The notes beneath the pieces are model-generated. The model saw only the letters and a program-made list of their open reading frames with translations. It was not told where the DNA came from and did not search any database. This document shows positions 24,185-31,838 of a DNA stretch of 64,000 bases, piece after piece. The position numbers were made by a program, and so were the translations under genes. Every line of letters begins with the position of its first letter. Position 1 is the first letter of the stretch. Origin of the DNA: Actinosynnema sp040640215 (lineage in GTDB: Bacteria > Actinomycetota > Actinomycetes > Mycobacteriales > Pseudonocardiaceae); NCBI RefSeq assembly GCF_040640215.1, contig NZ_JBFABG010000022.1, positions 7,081 to 71,080 of the forward strand, in the 5' to 3' direction.

Positions 24185-25045
24185 TCAGCCGTTCTCGATC
24201 CGGGCCGTGCCGTCCAGCAGCGCCGGCGGCAGGTAGTCGGAGGTCACCGTGATCGCGATGCCCGCGTCCTGCGCGATCGTCGCCAGGGCGAGCGGACCCA
24301 GCGCCAGGTAGCCGATCGGGGACGCGCGGCGCTCCTCGGTCTTCGACCAGTACGCCTCGTGCGCGCGCAGCGCTTCCGCCAGGGCGTCGTTGAACTCGGT
24401 CGCGGCGTCGTCCTTGAGCACGTAGTGGAACAGCGTCAACTGCGGGAAGCGCAGCAGGTCCGCCACCTCGCGCTCGTCGTCGTCGGTCAGCGCCTCCGGC
24501 TTGCTGCCGGCCAGGGCCGCGCCCAGCGCCGGGCCCACACCGTCCTCCCGCCGGAAGAACAACTGGAACGCCCGCACCGTGTCGTACAGGTACCCGGGCT
24601 CCGAACCGGACGCCCGCAGCAGGTCCGGGGGGAACGCGGTGAGGCGCTCCAGCACCTCGCGGTCCCGCGCCACGACCGCGAGCCACAGCGTCGTCAGCCA
24701 GTTCTCCGCCGTCGAGTAGTACACCGGCCCGGTGCCCGACGTGGTGACCGCTCTCCCGCCCATCCGCACCGGCACCAGCGCGCCCCGGTCCGCTGCCGCG
24801 ACCGTGAACACGGCCGCGCCGGCGTCCAGCGCGGCGCGCAGCGCCAGCCAGGTCTCGCGCTCGGCACCGGCCGGGTCGACGACCGTGCGGTGCCCCAGCA
24901 GCGCCAGGCCCGCGAGGAGTTGGAGGTTCAGCGCGTCCGGGTAGCGCTCGACCTTCGCCACGCCTTCCTCGACGTCCTCGGCGAGCCGCCGCAGCGCCCG
25001 TCGCGACGCGTTCGGGTAGGTCTTGTGCCGCTCGATCTCCACCAT
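24185..25045 (-). CDS. Immunity 49 family protein (Imm49)
   Basis: 286 aa, helical and cytoplasmic. The C-terminal YWSKTEERRASPIGYLALGPLALATIAQDAGIAITVTSDYLPPALL is the hallmark of Imm49; the ENWLTTLWLAVVARDREVLERL segment matches its middle. Imm49 proteins neutralise nuclease toxins in polymorphic toxin systems. The gene starts 22 bases after the stop of the large toxin gene on the same strand, the standard toxin-immunity order. The ATG at 25045 follows a purine-rich site. Confidence 0.88.
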   Translation of the reverse strand: MVEIERHKTYPNASRRALRRLAEDVEEGVAKVERYPDALNLQLLAGLALLGHRTVVDPAGAERETWLALRAALDAGAAVFTVAAADRGALVPVRMGGRAVTTSGTGPVYYSTAENWLTTLWLAVVARDREVLERLTAFPPDLLRASGSEPGYLYDTVRAFQLFFRREDGVGPALGAALAGSKPEALTDDDEREVADLLRFPQLTLFHYVLKDDAATEFNDALAEALRAHEAYWSKTEERRASPIGYLALGPLALATIAQDAGIAITVTSDYLPPALLDGTARIENG

Positions 25046-25067
25046 GACGGGTATTCGCCTTTCCGGT

Positions 25068-28000
25068 TCAGGAGGCGGGGTCGATGTCGCGCTGCCAGCC
25101 CATCAGGAATTGTTGGGCGACATACCCGTCGTACACTTCCCGACCGTCCACGAGCTTCACCTTCGCGGTCACCAGGCTGTACTCGACCATACCATGCGTG
25201 CGGGCGCGTTCCAGTTGCGCGGCCAGGTCCCGATCGGCCCTGTTCGAGCTTTGCGCCAGTTCTTCGATGTGATTCTTGAAGAATTCGTTGTAACCATTCG
25301 TGCGTTTGAAGTTCTGCAATTCCTCGGGAGACATGCCGGTTACCCGGTCGCCGTGCCGGTCGCGCAGGAAGTCGTCGATCCGGTCCTCCGCGACCCCCGC
25401 CCGCTCGCGCAGGTGGTCGGCCAGGACCTGCGGGTCGCGGGCCCGTTCCAGGGTCTTCGCCAGCTCGCGGTCGCCGTCCAGCTTCGCGAGGTGGTCGTCC
25501 ACGGCCCGGTCCACGTCCGCCGGGGCCATGCCCTGGTCCGCGAGCCGCTTGCGCATCCGCTCCTCGGCCTCGCCGGACAGGGTGGCGGTCTTCATGTCGT
25601 GGATCTTCTTGTCCCAGTACTTGTCGTGGCCCTGCTCGACGCGCGTGCCGTCCAGCGCCTTGGCCTCGCCGACCGTCGCGGACGGTCCCTTGGCCTCGAT
25701 GACGGCGTGCCGCCCGTCCGGCAGTTCCCCGACGATGTCGAACCGGCCGCTGCCGGCCAACTGTGCGTCCACCCGGTCGAAGTCGCCGTACTCGTCGCGG
25801 GCGTAGTGCGCGCCCGAGGTCTCGCCCAGTTCCTCGCCGAGCTTCGTCGCCTGGTGCTGGGCGGGCGGGTAGTCCGCGGTGCCCTCCTTGGCCCTGGCGT
25901 CGTCGATCGCCGACCGGCGCTCGTCGATGAGGTCCTGGTGGCGCTCGACCTCCTGCCGGTCGAGCGTGCCTCGGGTGTCGTGGACGTCCCGGTGGTACGA
26001 CGCGGGTTCGGCCGGCGGGCGGTCGTCCTTGAACTTGATCTCGACCTCGTCCAGGTCCACCTGCGCGAGATCGCGGTTCGGCGGCGGCGTCCACCCCTCC
26101 GGCACCTTCAGGTCGAGCGCCTTGACGTTCGTCGGCGGGTCCCACCGGTCGGTACCCGGCTTGCGGGTGACCAGCTCCCAGTCGCCGTCCTTGCGCTGCC
26201 GCAGGTAGTAGTGGTCCTTGAGGTACCGGGGGTCGGCGATCTTGTCGTTCGGCGTCTTGCCGCTGTCCCGGCCCGGTTGTTCCTTCCAGCCGTCGTCCTG
26301 GCCGCGATCGCGCGCGCCGTCCGGGTCGGTGTGGTCGGCCTTGTGCGAGTCGTGGGTGCCGGGGACGTACCCGTCGTCGCCCGCCCTGGAGGTGGTGCCG
26401 TCGGGGCGGTGGGTGTGCCACTCGCCGTCCGGCGGAATCCTCGGCCGGCGGTTGCCGTCCGGGCCGATCTCGGCGTCGCTGGTGTAGACGCGGCCCCGGC
26501 TGTCGGTCCAGGCGGGTTTGGTGGGCGCGAGGACGTCGGCCCCGGTGTGGTGGGACAGGCGCTTGGCGAAGTCGTTGGCGGCGGCGTCGCAGCCGATCAG
26601 GCGGATGGGGGTCTTGCCGTCCCAACCGTTGCGGCGCAACAGGTCGCCGTACTCCTCGGGGGAGTAGGTGTGGTTGCCGATGCGCGCGCGGCCGTCGGGG
26701 GTGACGTGGACGTCGGCGGTGAAGTAGCGGGGGTCGTGGGGGACGCGGTGGGGCAGGTCGCCCATGTCGGAATCGCCACGGTGGTGGGAGACGCCGGAGG
26801 GGGTGGTCTCGCCGTGCCGGGCGTGCGCCTCGTCGATGTCCGGGCGGTTGGTGTCGGGGTGGGTGCTGTCGGGGTGGTTGGCGTCGGGGTGGTTGGTGTC
26901 CGGGTGGGTGCTGTCGGGGTTGCTGCTGTCCCGGTCGTGCGGGGTGCCGTCCGGGGAGGTGGTGTGCGGGGAGGTGCCGTGCGGGGGGCCGTCGGGGGCG
27001 CGGTGTGGTGGTGGCCAGGGCTCGGGGGCGTGCCGGGGTGCCGAGGTGCCGGGCGTGTGACCGGGGCGTCCGCTGTCGGGCCTCGCGGGTGGTCCGTCGG
27101 GACGGCCGGGGCCGTTCGGCCCGTGGTGACCGGGTCCGTGAGGGCCGGGACCTCCGGGGCGGTGGTGCTGCGGGCCGGGTGCGTGCGGACCGGGTGCGTG
27201 CGGACCGGGGGTGCTGTGCGTCGGGCCGAAGCCGCCTGGGCGGTTGCCTCCGGGTCCACTGCCGCCGGGTCCGTTGTTGGACGGCCCGTTGTTGCCCGGT
27301 CCGGCGTGGCTGGGGCCTGGCTGGCCGGGACTCGTGTGGGCAGGGCCCGGGTGGCCGGGGTTCGGCTGGTTCGGGCCGGGGTGACCGGGACCTGCCTGGC
27401 TCGGACTCGTGTGGCCGGGTCCGGTGTGGCTCGGACCGGACGGGCCCGTCGTGCCGGGGCGTGAGGTGTCGGGGCGTGGGGTGTCAGGGGTGCGGGCCGA
27501 GGGGATGCCTGAGCCGGTGTCGCCCCGGCTGCCCGGTGTGCCGGTCCAACCGCCGCCGCCGGGGCGTGAGCCGCCGGGCGTCGCACCTCCCGGTGCCCCG
27601 CCGCCGGGTGCTCCACCGCCGGTTCCCGGGCCGCCGGGTGGCGTGCCCTGGCCGGAGTGCGAACCGGGGCCGGTGTTCGGGGTGGTGCCGGGTTGGTGGG
27701 TGGGTGCGTGGGGTTGGTCGGGCCGCGCGGGGGCGTCCGGGTGCGCTGCGGTGGAGGCGGAGGTCTGGTCGTAGCGGTTCGGCGTAGGTCCGTTCGGCGT
27801 GGGGCTGCCGGGGGAGCTGCTGCCGCCGGAGGTCGGGGAACCGCCGTTGGAGGAGCTGCCGCCGCCGTAACTGCCGCCGCCGCCGTAACTGCCCGGCGGG
27901 GGCTGGCCGCCGGGGCCGCCACGGTGTTCGCCTACTGGGCTGTTGCCGCCGGGGCCGCCGCGATGGTCGCCCGTCGGTGTGTAACTGCCCGGTGCGGGCT

Positions 28001-29393
28001 GGCCGCCCGGACCGCCGCGATGCTCACCTACCGGGCTGTTGCCGCCGGGACCGCCGCGATGGTCGCCTACGGGTGCGCCGGGGCGGGGGTTGCCGGTGCC
28101 CGGGGTGGTGTTGCCCGGACCGGGTGTGGGCGAGCCGCCGTCCGGGCCGGGGTCCGGTTGGCGGCCGGGGCGCGGGGCGCTCGGCGGGAGGTCGGCCGGA
28201 TCGCCGGGTCGGGGGCGGTCCACCGGCGGGGCGGTCGAGCCGGAGGTGCCGGTCGTGTCACCCGGGCGGCCCGATCCGGGAGGACCGGAGCCGGGAGCGC
28301 CGGAGCCGGGAGCGCCGGAGTCGGGCGAGGTGGAGTCGGGCGAGGTGGAGCCCGGTGAGGTGGAGCCGGGGGGCTGGGAGCCGGGGGGCTGGGAGCCCGG
28401 GGTGCCGGGGGAGGAGTCGCCGGAACCGGGGGTGTTCGAGGCAGGGGTGCCGCCGCCGTCGGGGCTGTTCGTGCCGGAACCGGGGGTGCCGGAACCGGGG
28501 GTGCCGCCGCCGGACGGGCTGTCGACGTTCGTCCTGCCGGTCTGGAGGAAGCCGCCCTTCTTGATGTTCTTCGGGTCCAGCACGTCCAGACCGGTCACCT
28601 TGCCGGCGATCTTGCCCAGCACCTTCATGACCTTCTCGAACACCTCGACCAGGCGCTTGAGCATCGGCGAGACCCGCTTGATCGTGTTCAGCAGGTCCTG
28701 GATGATCTTCGCGATCTTCGCGGCCCACTTCGAGATCGCCGTCACCGCCTGCGCCACGATCACCGGCGTCCCGAAGCCCAGCGTGAAGGCCGCCTCCAAC
28801 ACCCACGCGATCAGCTTCCCGACCAGGTCGGCGATCAGGTCGCGCACCATCTCGCGCACGAACCCGACGACCATCCCCATCATGCCGACCACGGTCCCCA
28901 CCGTGCCCGCCGCCGACGCCGCGCCGCTCAGCGCGTCGCCGTGCTCCTGCGCACTGGTCAGGTACCGCTGCGCGGCGGCACCCTCCCACCCCGCGGTGCC
29001 CGACGCGACCGCCGCCCGGTAGTCCTCCGCGACCTTCCCCATCTCCGTGGCCACGTTGTTCCACGTCGTGGAGTACGACTCGATCACCGGCGGATTCCCC
29101 GCCAGCCAGTCCAACATGTCCTTCAACGGCTGCACGTGCTCCATCAGGAACGACGCCGCCGACGACAACAACGTCCCGAACGGGTCGATCGCCATCGCGG
29201 CGGCATCCGCCGCCAGACCGACCATCCCCAGGCCGGCCTCGACCCAGTTCCCGTCCTTGACCCCGTTGAACGTGTCCATCGCCGACTCCGCGATCGACAC
29301 ACCCGTCGCCCAGCCGTTGTCACCGGTACCGGCGTTGAACGCACCACCCGGTTCCGCCGGAGCCTTCGCCACCAACGGGTTCTCGCCGGCCAT
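25068..29393 (-). CDS. Secreted polymorphic toxin (1441 aa) with predicted PD-(D/E)xK nuclease tip
   Basis: The second ATG (29393, MAGENPLVAK) is chosen because GGAGG lies 7-8 bases upstream; the ATG at 29399 is too close to it. Residues 1-280 are helical with a WXG100-like segment (GTAGWEGAAAQRYL), as in T7SS-exported toxins. Residues about 280-850 are a Gly/Pro/Ser/Asp low-complexity stalk. Residues about 886-995 are a pretoxin module (YGDLLRRNGWDGKTPIRLIGCDAAANDF). The C-terminal 310 residues hold FDIV and VIEAKG (about 1210-1235), read as the PD-(D/E)xK core of a nuclease, followed by charged helices. No signal peptide. Imm49 lies immediately downstream. Probable contact- or secretion-dependent killing of competitors. 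Confidence 0.83.
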   Translation of the reverse strand: MAGENPLVAKAPAEPGGAFNAGTGDNGWATGVSIAESAMDTFNGVKDGNWVEAGLGMVGLAADAAAMAIDPFGTLLSSAASFLMEHVQPLKDMLDWLAGNPPVIESYSTTWNNVATEMGKVAEDYRAAVASGTAGWEGAAAQRYLTSAQEHGDALSGAASAAGTVGTVVGMMGMVVGFVREMVRDLIADLVGKLIAWVLEAAFTLGFGTPVIVAQAVTAISKWAAKIAKIIQDLLNTIKRVSPMLKRLVEVFEKVMKVLGKIAGKVTGLDVLDPKNIKKGGFLQTGRTNVDSPSGGGTPGSGTPGSGTNSPDGGGTPASNTPGSGDSSPGTPGSQPPGSQPPGSTSPGSTSPDSTSPDSGAPGSGAPGSGPPGSGRPGDTTGTSGSTAPPVDRPRPGDPADLPPSAPRPGRQPDPGPDGGSPTPGPGNTTPGTGNPRPGAPVGDHRGGPGGNSPVGEHRGGPGGQPAPGSYTPTGDHRGGPGGNSPVGEHRGGPGGQPPPGSYGGGGSYGGGSSSNGGSPTSGGSSSPGSPTPNGPTPNRYDQTSASTAAHPDAPARPDQPHAPTHQPGTTPNTGPGSHSGQGTPPGGPGTGGGAPGGGAPGGATPGGSRPGGGGWTGTPGSRGDTGSGIPSARTPDTPRPDTSRPGTTGPSGPSHTGPGHTSPSQAGPGHPGPNQPNPGHPGPAHTSPGQPGPSHAGPGNNGPSNNGPGGSGPGGNRPGGFGPTHSTPGPHAPGPHAPGPQHHRPGGPGPHGPGHHGPNGPGRPDGPPARPDSGRPGHTPGTSAPRHAPEPWPPPHRAPDGPPHGTSPHTTSPDGTPHDRDSSNPDSTHPDTNHPDANHPDSTHPDTNRPDIDEAHARHGETTPSGVSHHRGDSDMGDLPHRVPHDPRYFTADVHVTPDGRARIGNHTYSPEEYGDLLRRNGWDGKTPIRLIGCDAAANDFAKRLSHHTGADVLAPTKPAWTDSRGRVYTSDAEIGPDGNRRPRIPPDGEWHTHRPDGTTSRAGDDGYVPGTHDSHKADHTDPDGARDRGQDDGWKEQPGRDSGKTPNDKIADPRYLKDHYYLRQRKDGDWELVTRKPGTDRWDPPTNVKALDLKVPEGWTPPPNRDLAQVDLDEVEIKFKDDRPPAEPASYHRDVHDTRGTLDRQEVERHQDLIDERRSAIDDARAKEGTADYPPAQHQATKLGEELGETSGAHYARDEYGDFDRVDAQLAGSGRFDIVGELPDGRHAVIEAKGPSATVGEAKALDGTRVEQGHDKYWDKKIHDMKTATLSGEAEERMRKRLADQGMAPADVDRAVDDHLAKLDGDRELAKTLERARDPQVLADHLRERAGVAEDRIDDFLRDRHGDRVTGMSPEELQNFKRTNGYNEFFKNHIEELAQSSNRADRDLAAQLERARTHGMVEYSLVTAKVKLVDGREVYDGYVAQQFLMGWQRDIDPAS
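27885..28067 (-). repeat. Tandem repeats in the toxin stalk
   Basis: Two copies of a 32-residue unit (GDHRGGPGGNSPVGEHRGG... ending in GSY), each itself built from two GxHRGGPGG repeats. They are encoded by near-identical DNA of about 96 bases per unit, so recombination or assembly collapse is possible here. Confidence 0.7.
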
Positions 29394-29546
29394 CGACATC
29401 CCCTCCCTCTGCGCGCAGAGCGGTGACCGTCGATGAACCGACCGCAGCCTTCCCCCGGCTTCCCCGTCCCCGCCTCTTGATGATGACGCAGGCGGGCACC
29501 GCCGGGTTCCGTTTCGGCGGAAGCGGTGGGGCCGGTGTGGTCGTCG

Positions 29547-30830
29547 CTACTCGGCGGACCTCAGCGGTCGCTCGGGTTCCCCGGCACCGCCGGCCGTGAC
29601 CGCGCGGAGGTGGACGAAACCGGTGAAGCCCTGCGCCTCCAGCCGACCTAGCTGGGCGGGCAGCTTCCCGCTGCGCCGGATCACCACGACCTCCCGCCCG
29701 TCGGCGCGGGCTTCGCGGGCGCGGCGCAGCGCGTGCGGGACGGGCACGTCCGGCTCGACCAGCACCGCCAGCGCGGAGCGGGCCGGCACCTCGGGGATCA
29801 GGTCGATGATGCGCTCGAAGCCCAGCGAGAACCCGCAGGCCGGGACGTCCTTGCCCGCCGCGCGGCCGACGAGCTTGTCGTAGCGCCCGCCGCCGGCGAC
29901 CGACGAGGACGATCCGGGGTGCGAGATCTCGAAGATCTGCCCGGTGTAGTAACCCATGCCGCGGACCAGGGTCGGGTCGAACTCCCACCGGACCGCTCGG
30001 GTCGTGCCGAGGTCGACCAGGCCGGCGACGGTCGTGGCCAGGTCCGCCACCACCTCGTCCGGCACGGTGGGCACGGCGTCGGCGATCCGGTCCGCCACCT
30101 TCGCGGGGTCCAGCCCGACCAGCCCTTCGATGATCGACCGGGCGGTGTCCACGGCGGCGGCCGGCAGGTTCCGCTTCCCGGTCAGTTCCGCCCGGACGCC
30201 GTCCCACCCGATCTTGTCCAGTTTGTCCAGACCGATGAAGAACCCCGGCCACTCCGCTTCGGCGAGCCCGGTGTGGCGCGCCAGCGCCGACAGGAAGCGC
30301 CGGTCGGACAACCGGACCGTGGTGCCGGTGATGTCCAGCGCCGCCAGGGCCTCGGTGGTCGCCTCGATCAGCTCGACCTCGGCGAGCACCGAGCCTTCCC
30401 CGATCAGGTCGATGTCGCACTGGTGGAACTGCCGGTAGCGGCCCTTCTGCGGGCGTTCCGCGCGCCAGACCGGCGCGAACTGGAACGACCGGAACGGCGT
30501 CGGCAGGGTGGCCTGGTTGTCGGCGTAGAACCGCACCAGCGGCACGGTCAGGTCGAACCGCAGCCCGAGGTCGACCAGGTCGCCCACCGGCGTCCCGGCC
30601 GCCACCACCTCGTCGAGGCCGCGCCTGAGGACCTGGAAGACCAGCTTCTCGTTCTCGCCGCCCTCGCCGCCCCGCAGCCGGCGGATGTCCTCCAGCGCCG
30701 GGGTCTCGATCCGCCGGTAGCCGTGGCGGCGGTAGACCTCGCTGATCTCGGCGAGCGCGTGGTCACGCGCGGCGACGCGGTCGGGGAGCAGGTCGCGGGT
30801 GCCGCGCGGCGGACTGTTGTCGATCTTCAC
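29547..30830 (-). CDS. hisS: Histidyl-tRNA synthetase, atypical subtype
   Basis: 427 aa from a GTG preceded by GAGG. Class II core: PPRGTRDLLPDRV near the start, GENEKLVFQVLRRG, motif 2 (FRSFQFAPVWRAERPQKGRYRQFHQCDIDLIG), motif 3 region (GGGRYDKLVG, GFSLGFERI) and a C-terminal anticodon-binding domain (ALAVLVEP, VVVIRRSGKLPAQLGRLEAQ). The GENEKLVFQVLRRG wording resembles the eukaryote/Bacteroidetes-like branch more than the usual actinobacterial enzyme, so it may be a second HisRS. It charges tRNA-His with histidine in the cytoplasm. Downstream on the same strand are toxin genes; upstream are a methyltransferase and a histidine-decarboxylase-like gene. Confidence 0.88.
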   Translation of the reverse strand: MKIDNSPPRGTRDLLPDRVAARDHALAEISEVYRRHGYRRIETPALEDIRRLRGGEGGENEKLVFQVLRRGLDEVVAAGTPVGDLVDLGLRFDLTVPLVRFYADNQATLPTPFRSFQFAPVWRAERPQKGRYRQFHQCDIDLIGEGSVLAEVELIEATTEALAALDITGTTVRLSDRRFLSALARHTGLAEAEWPGFFIGLDKLDKIGWDGVRAELTGKRNLPAAAVDTARSIIEGLVGLDPAKVADRIADAVPTVPDEVVADLATTVAGLVDLGTTRAVRWEFDPTLVRGMGYYTGQIFEISHPGSSSSVAGGGRYDKLVGRAAGKDVPACGFSLGFERIIDLIPEVPARSALAVLVEPDVPVPHALRRAREARADGREVVVIRRSGKLPAQLGRLEAQGFTGFVHLRAVTAGGAGEPERPLRSAE

Positions 30831-30972
30831 TGGCCGCCTCTGCGGTTCCGGGTTCGCGGGATCTCCGGGCGGCGGTCCACCGCGACCCGGACCGGAGCAC
30901 GGTACCGCCCGGACGCCGATCACGACCTGGAACTGCCCGGAAGAGTGACCCGGGCGCGCCCGCCGGACCGGC

Positions 30973-31737
30973 TCAGGCGGGCTTGGCGGCGGTGATGAGG
31001 ACCCGCCGGATTCGGGACATCTGCCCGAGGGCGGTGCCCGCCTCGGTCCGCATCAGGGCCAGCCCCGGGTCTTCGGACGGTCCGGCCCCGAGCGCGGCCT
31101 CGTACACCGCTCGCCTGCGCTGCTCCCACGCGGGCCGCTCGGTCACGTCGACGTCGGTGAACCCGTTGTCGCGCAACACCTCGCCGCACCGCAGGTCGGC
31201 GAACCGGTCCGCCACGGCGGTGTCGCCGCGTTCGCGAGCCTCCCAGCAGGTCAGCACGAGGCGACCGCCGGGGCGCAGCACCCGGTGCAGCTCGCGGGCG
31301 ACCAGGTCGTGGTCTTCGGCGAACTGGAACGCGTCGACGCACATCACCGCGTCGGCCACGCCGTCGGCCAAGCCCGTGGCCGCGAGGTCACCGACCACGA
31401 ACCGCGCGTCGAGCCCCGGCCCGAACGCGGCCCGCCGTCGTGTCGCGGCGGCCACCGCGATCGTGGAACCGTCGACCCCGCACAGCGCGGCACCGACGCG
31501 GCGCGCCACCCACATGCCGGGCCCGCCCCGTCCGCACGCGACGTCCACCACGAGCCCGCCGGGTCCGACGCGGACGGCCGACGAGATCTCCTCCAGCCCG
31601 GACGACGGAACGAAGGAGAACGGCTCCACCTCGGCCGGCAGGTCCGCGTCCAGCAGGGGCGGGAACGCCCGGCGCAGCCACTCCGACCGCTCGGAGATCC
31701 GGAACGCGTCGTCGAACGTCTCGGGCAGGTCGCTCAT
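30973..31737 (-). CDS. SAM-dependent methyltransferase (type 11-like)
   Basis: 254 aa. Motif I is VVDVACGRGGPGMWVARRVG (about 62-81), followed by LCGVDGSTIAV, the motif IV region ADAVMCVDAFQFAEDH and the post-motif ELHRVLRPGGRLVLTCWE. This is the UbiE/type 11 order, with small-molecule methylation likely. The ATG at 31737 is 6 bases after a TACGGT box and has no ribosome binding site, so it is probably leaderless and separately transcribed from the PLP enzyme upstream. Confidence 0.82.
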   Translation of the reverse strand: MSDLPETFDDAFRISERSEWLRRAFPPLLDADLPAEVEPFSFVPSSGLEEISSAVRVGPGGLVVDVACGRGGPGMWVARRVGAALCGVDGSTIAVAAATRRRAAFGPGLDARFVVGDLAATGLADGVADAVMCVDAFQFAEDHDLVARELHRVLRPGGRLVLTCWEARERGDTAVADRFADLRCGEVLRDNGFTDVDVTERPAWEQRRRAVYEAALGAGPSEDPGLALMRTEAGTALGQMSRIRRVLITAAKPA

Positions 31738-31743
31738 ACCACC

Positions 31744-31749
31744 ACCGTA
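31744..31749 (-). promoter_or_regulatory. -10 box for a leaderless transcript
   Basis: TACGGT (minus strand) matches TANNNT 6 bases before the ATG at 31737; no Shine-Dalgarno in between. Confidence 0.45.
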
Positions 31750-31789
31750 CGGCCACCTCGTTCCCTTGTCGGTCGACAGCGTTCCGGGG

Positions 31790-31800
31790 TCCACTGTGGA
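31790..31800. repeat. Palindromic motif TCCACTGTGGA, copy 3
   Basis: Third copy of the palindrome found at 1927-1937 and 13999-14009, 39 bases past the 3' end of the PLP decarboxylase gene. Confidence 0.5.
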
Positions 31801-31838
31801 TTTAAGGGGTGTTGCCCGGCGTGGGGCTCGGCGGCGCG

